From Melioribacteraceae bacterium (GTDB lineage Bacteria > Bacteroidota > Ignavibacteria > Ignavibacteriales > Melioribacteraceae), in contig JAKIUC010000049.1 in the NCBI GenBank assembly GCA_021647785.1, positions 1 through 33,742 of the forward strand: a stretch of DNA of 33,742 nt. Reading direction: 5' to 3'. Both the position numbers and the translations under genes were made by a program. The notes under the pieces are model-generated. The model had not been told where the DNA came from. It was given only the letters and a program-made list of their open reading frames with translations, and ran no database searches. Shown piece after piece: positions 33,501 through 33,742 of the stretch (the first letter of the stretch is position 1; each line of letters opens with the position of its first letter).

Positions 33501-33742
33501 CACTTCTCCTATTATGTGTTCAAAAAAAAATAAAAAATTTAATTATTAAAGTACAGTATTTGAGTTCTACAATCAAGATTAAATTTGGTAAAATTATCAA
33601 TTAACTTATACCATACAGCAATTCAGAGTCAATTTTAAATTCATAAAAAACAATGATTTATGCAGAAAGCAAAAGATATTTTTCTTGTTAAATGGAAAAA
33701 GTAAAAAAGAAAGGAAATAGAGTTTTATATTAATTTATCACT
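33501..33742. other. 5' region of the TPR gene, no further features
   Basis: The remaining 240 bp upstream of the TPR gene are AT-rich. An AGGAG site lies at 33505-33510 on the minus strand; promoter elements are not obvious and no other gene is visible to the window end. Confidence 0.5.

Noticed and set aside
1-33742. CRISPR arrays, tRNA or rRNA genes, riboswitches
   Set aside because: No regular spaced direct repeats, no cloverleaf-like or rRNA-like stretches and no recognisable riboswitch core were seen.

Overview
The window is an AT-rich bacterial chromosome segment in which essentially every gene lies on the minus strand. The gene content points to the Bacteroidota/Chlorobi superphylum, most likely an Ignavibacteria-like lineage. 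Evidence for this is the TPR-DUF4292-EnvC/M23 gene block, a Hc1-type histone-like protein, DUF3467, PorV/FadL-like barrel proteins, many lipoproteins with LSGC-like lipoboxes, and short REP-like repeats of the GTTCATT...AATGAAC type. This taxonomic call is inference from families, not from a marker-gene phylogeny.

Positions 1-6200 are a variable, scarred region. A ParE/Phd toxin-antitoxin pair is bracketed by two homologous, oppositely oriented MITE-like elements (78-182 and 1598-1763). Between the pair and the second element is about 830 bp of gene-free DNA full of short repeats. Next come a chimeric DUF4160-PIN gene with a small partner, a decayed 3' end of a glf gene, and an internally deleted AAA_14/DUF4143 ATPase behind four tandem operator-like repeats. 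An intact glf (UDP-galactopyranose mutase) and a Wzx-type flippase follow, then a second, unrelated, internally deleted ATPase behind its own tandem repeats. It reads as the edge of a surface-polysaccharide locus remodelled by mobile and selfish genes.

Positions 6200-17200 are mostly envelope and housekeeping genes. They include the overlapping operon TPR lipoprotein - DUF4292 lipoprotein - EnvC-like M23 protein; rsgA, whose OB-fold N-terminus has no usable in-frame start; a barrel protein paired with an extraordinary Tyr-rich/Ser-Arg-rich lipoprotein; a DUF58 protein with a TPR lipoprotein; a CapA-family protein; and a Hc1-like histone with a clear intrinsic terminator.

Positions 17200-24500 carry metabolism plus a restriction-modification locus. 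There is a membrane Fe-S oxidoreductase (ETF:quinone reductase-like), an alpha/beta hydrolase, a D12-class adenine methyltransferase with a putative PD-(D/E)XK nuclease and a tiny methyltransferase-like remnant, a COG2509 flavoprotein and an atypical SDR.

Positions 24700-33742 hold the most system-like cluster: a secreted protein of unknown family, a stand-alone FecR-domain protein, a large outer-membrane barrel protein and a CHASE2 class III nucleotide cyclase, all in tandem. The window ends with a DUF3467 protein and a TPR lipoprotein separated by a terminator. The FecR/barrel/CHASE2-cyclase cluster, the restriction-modification locus and the DUF4160-PIN chimera are the best candidates for undescribed biology.
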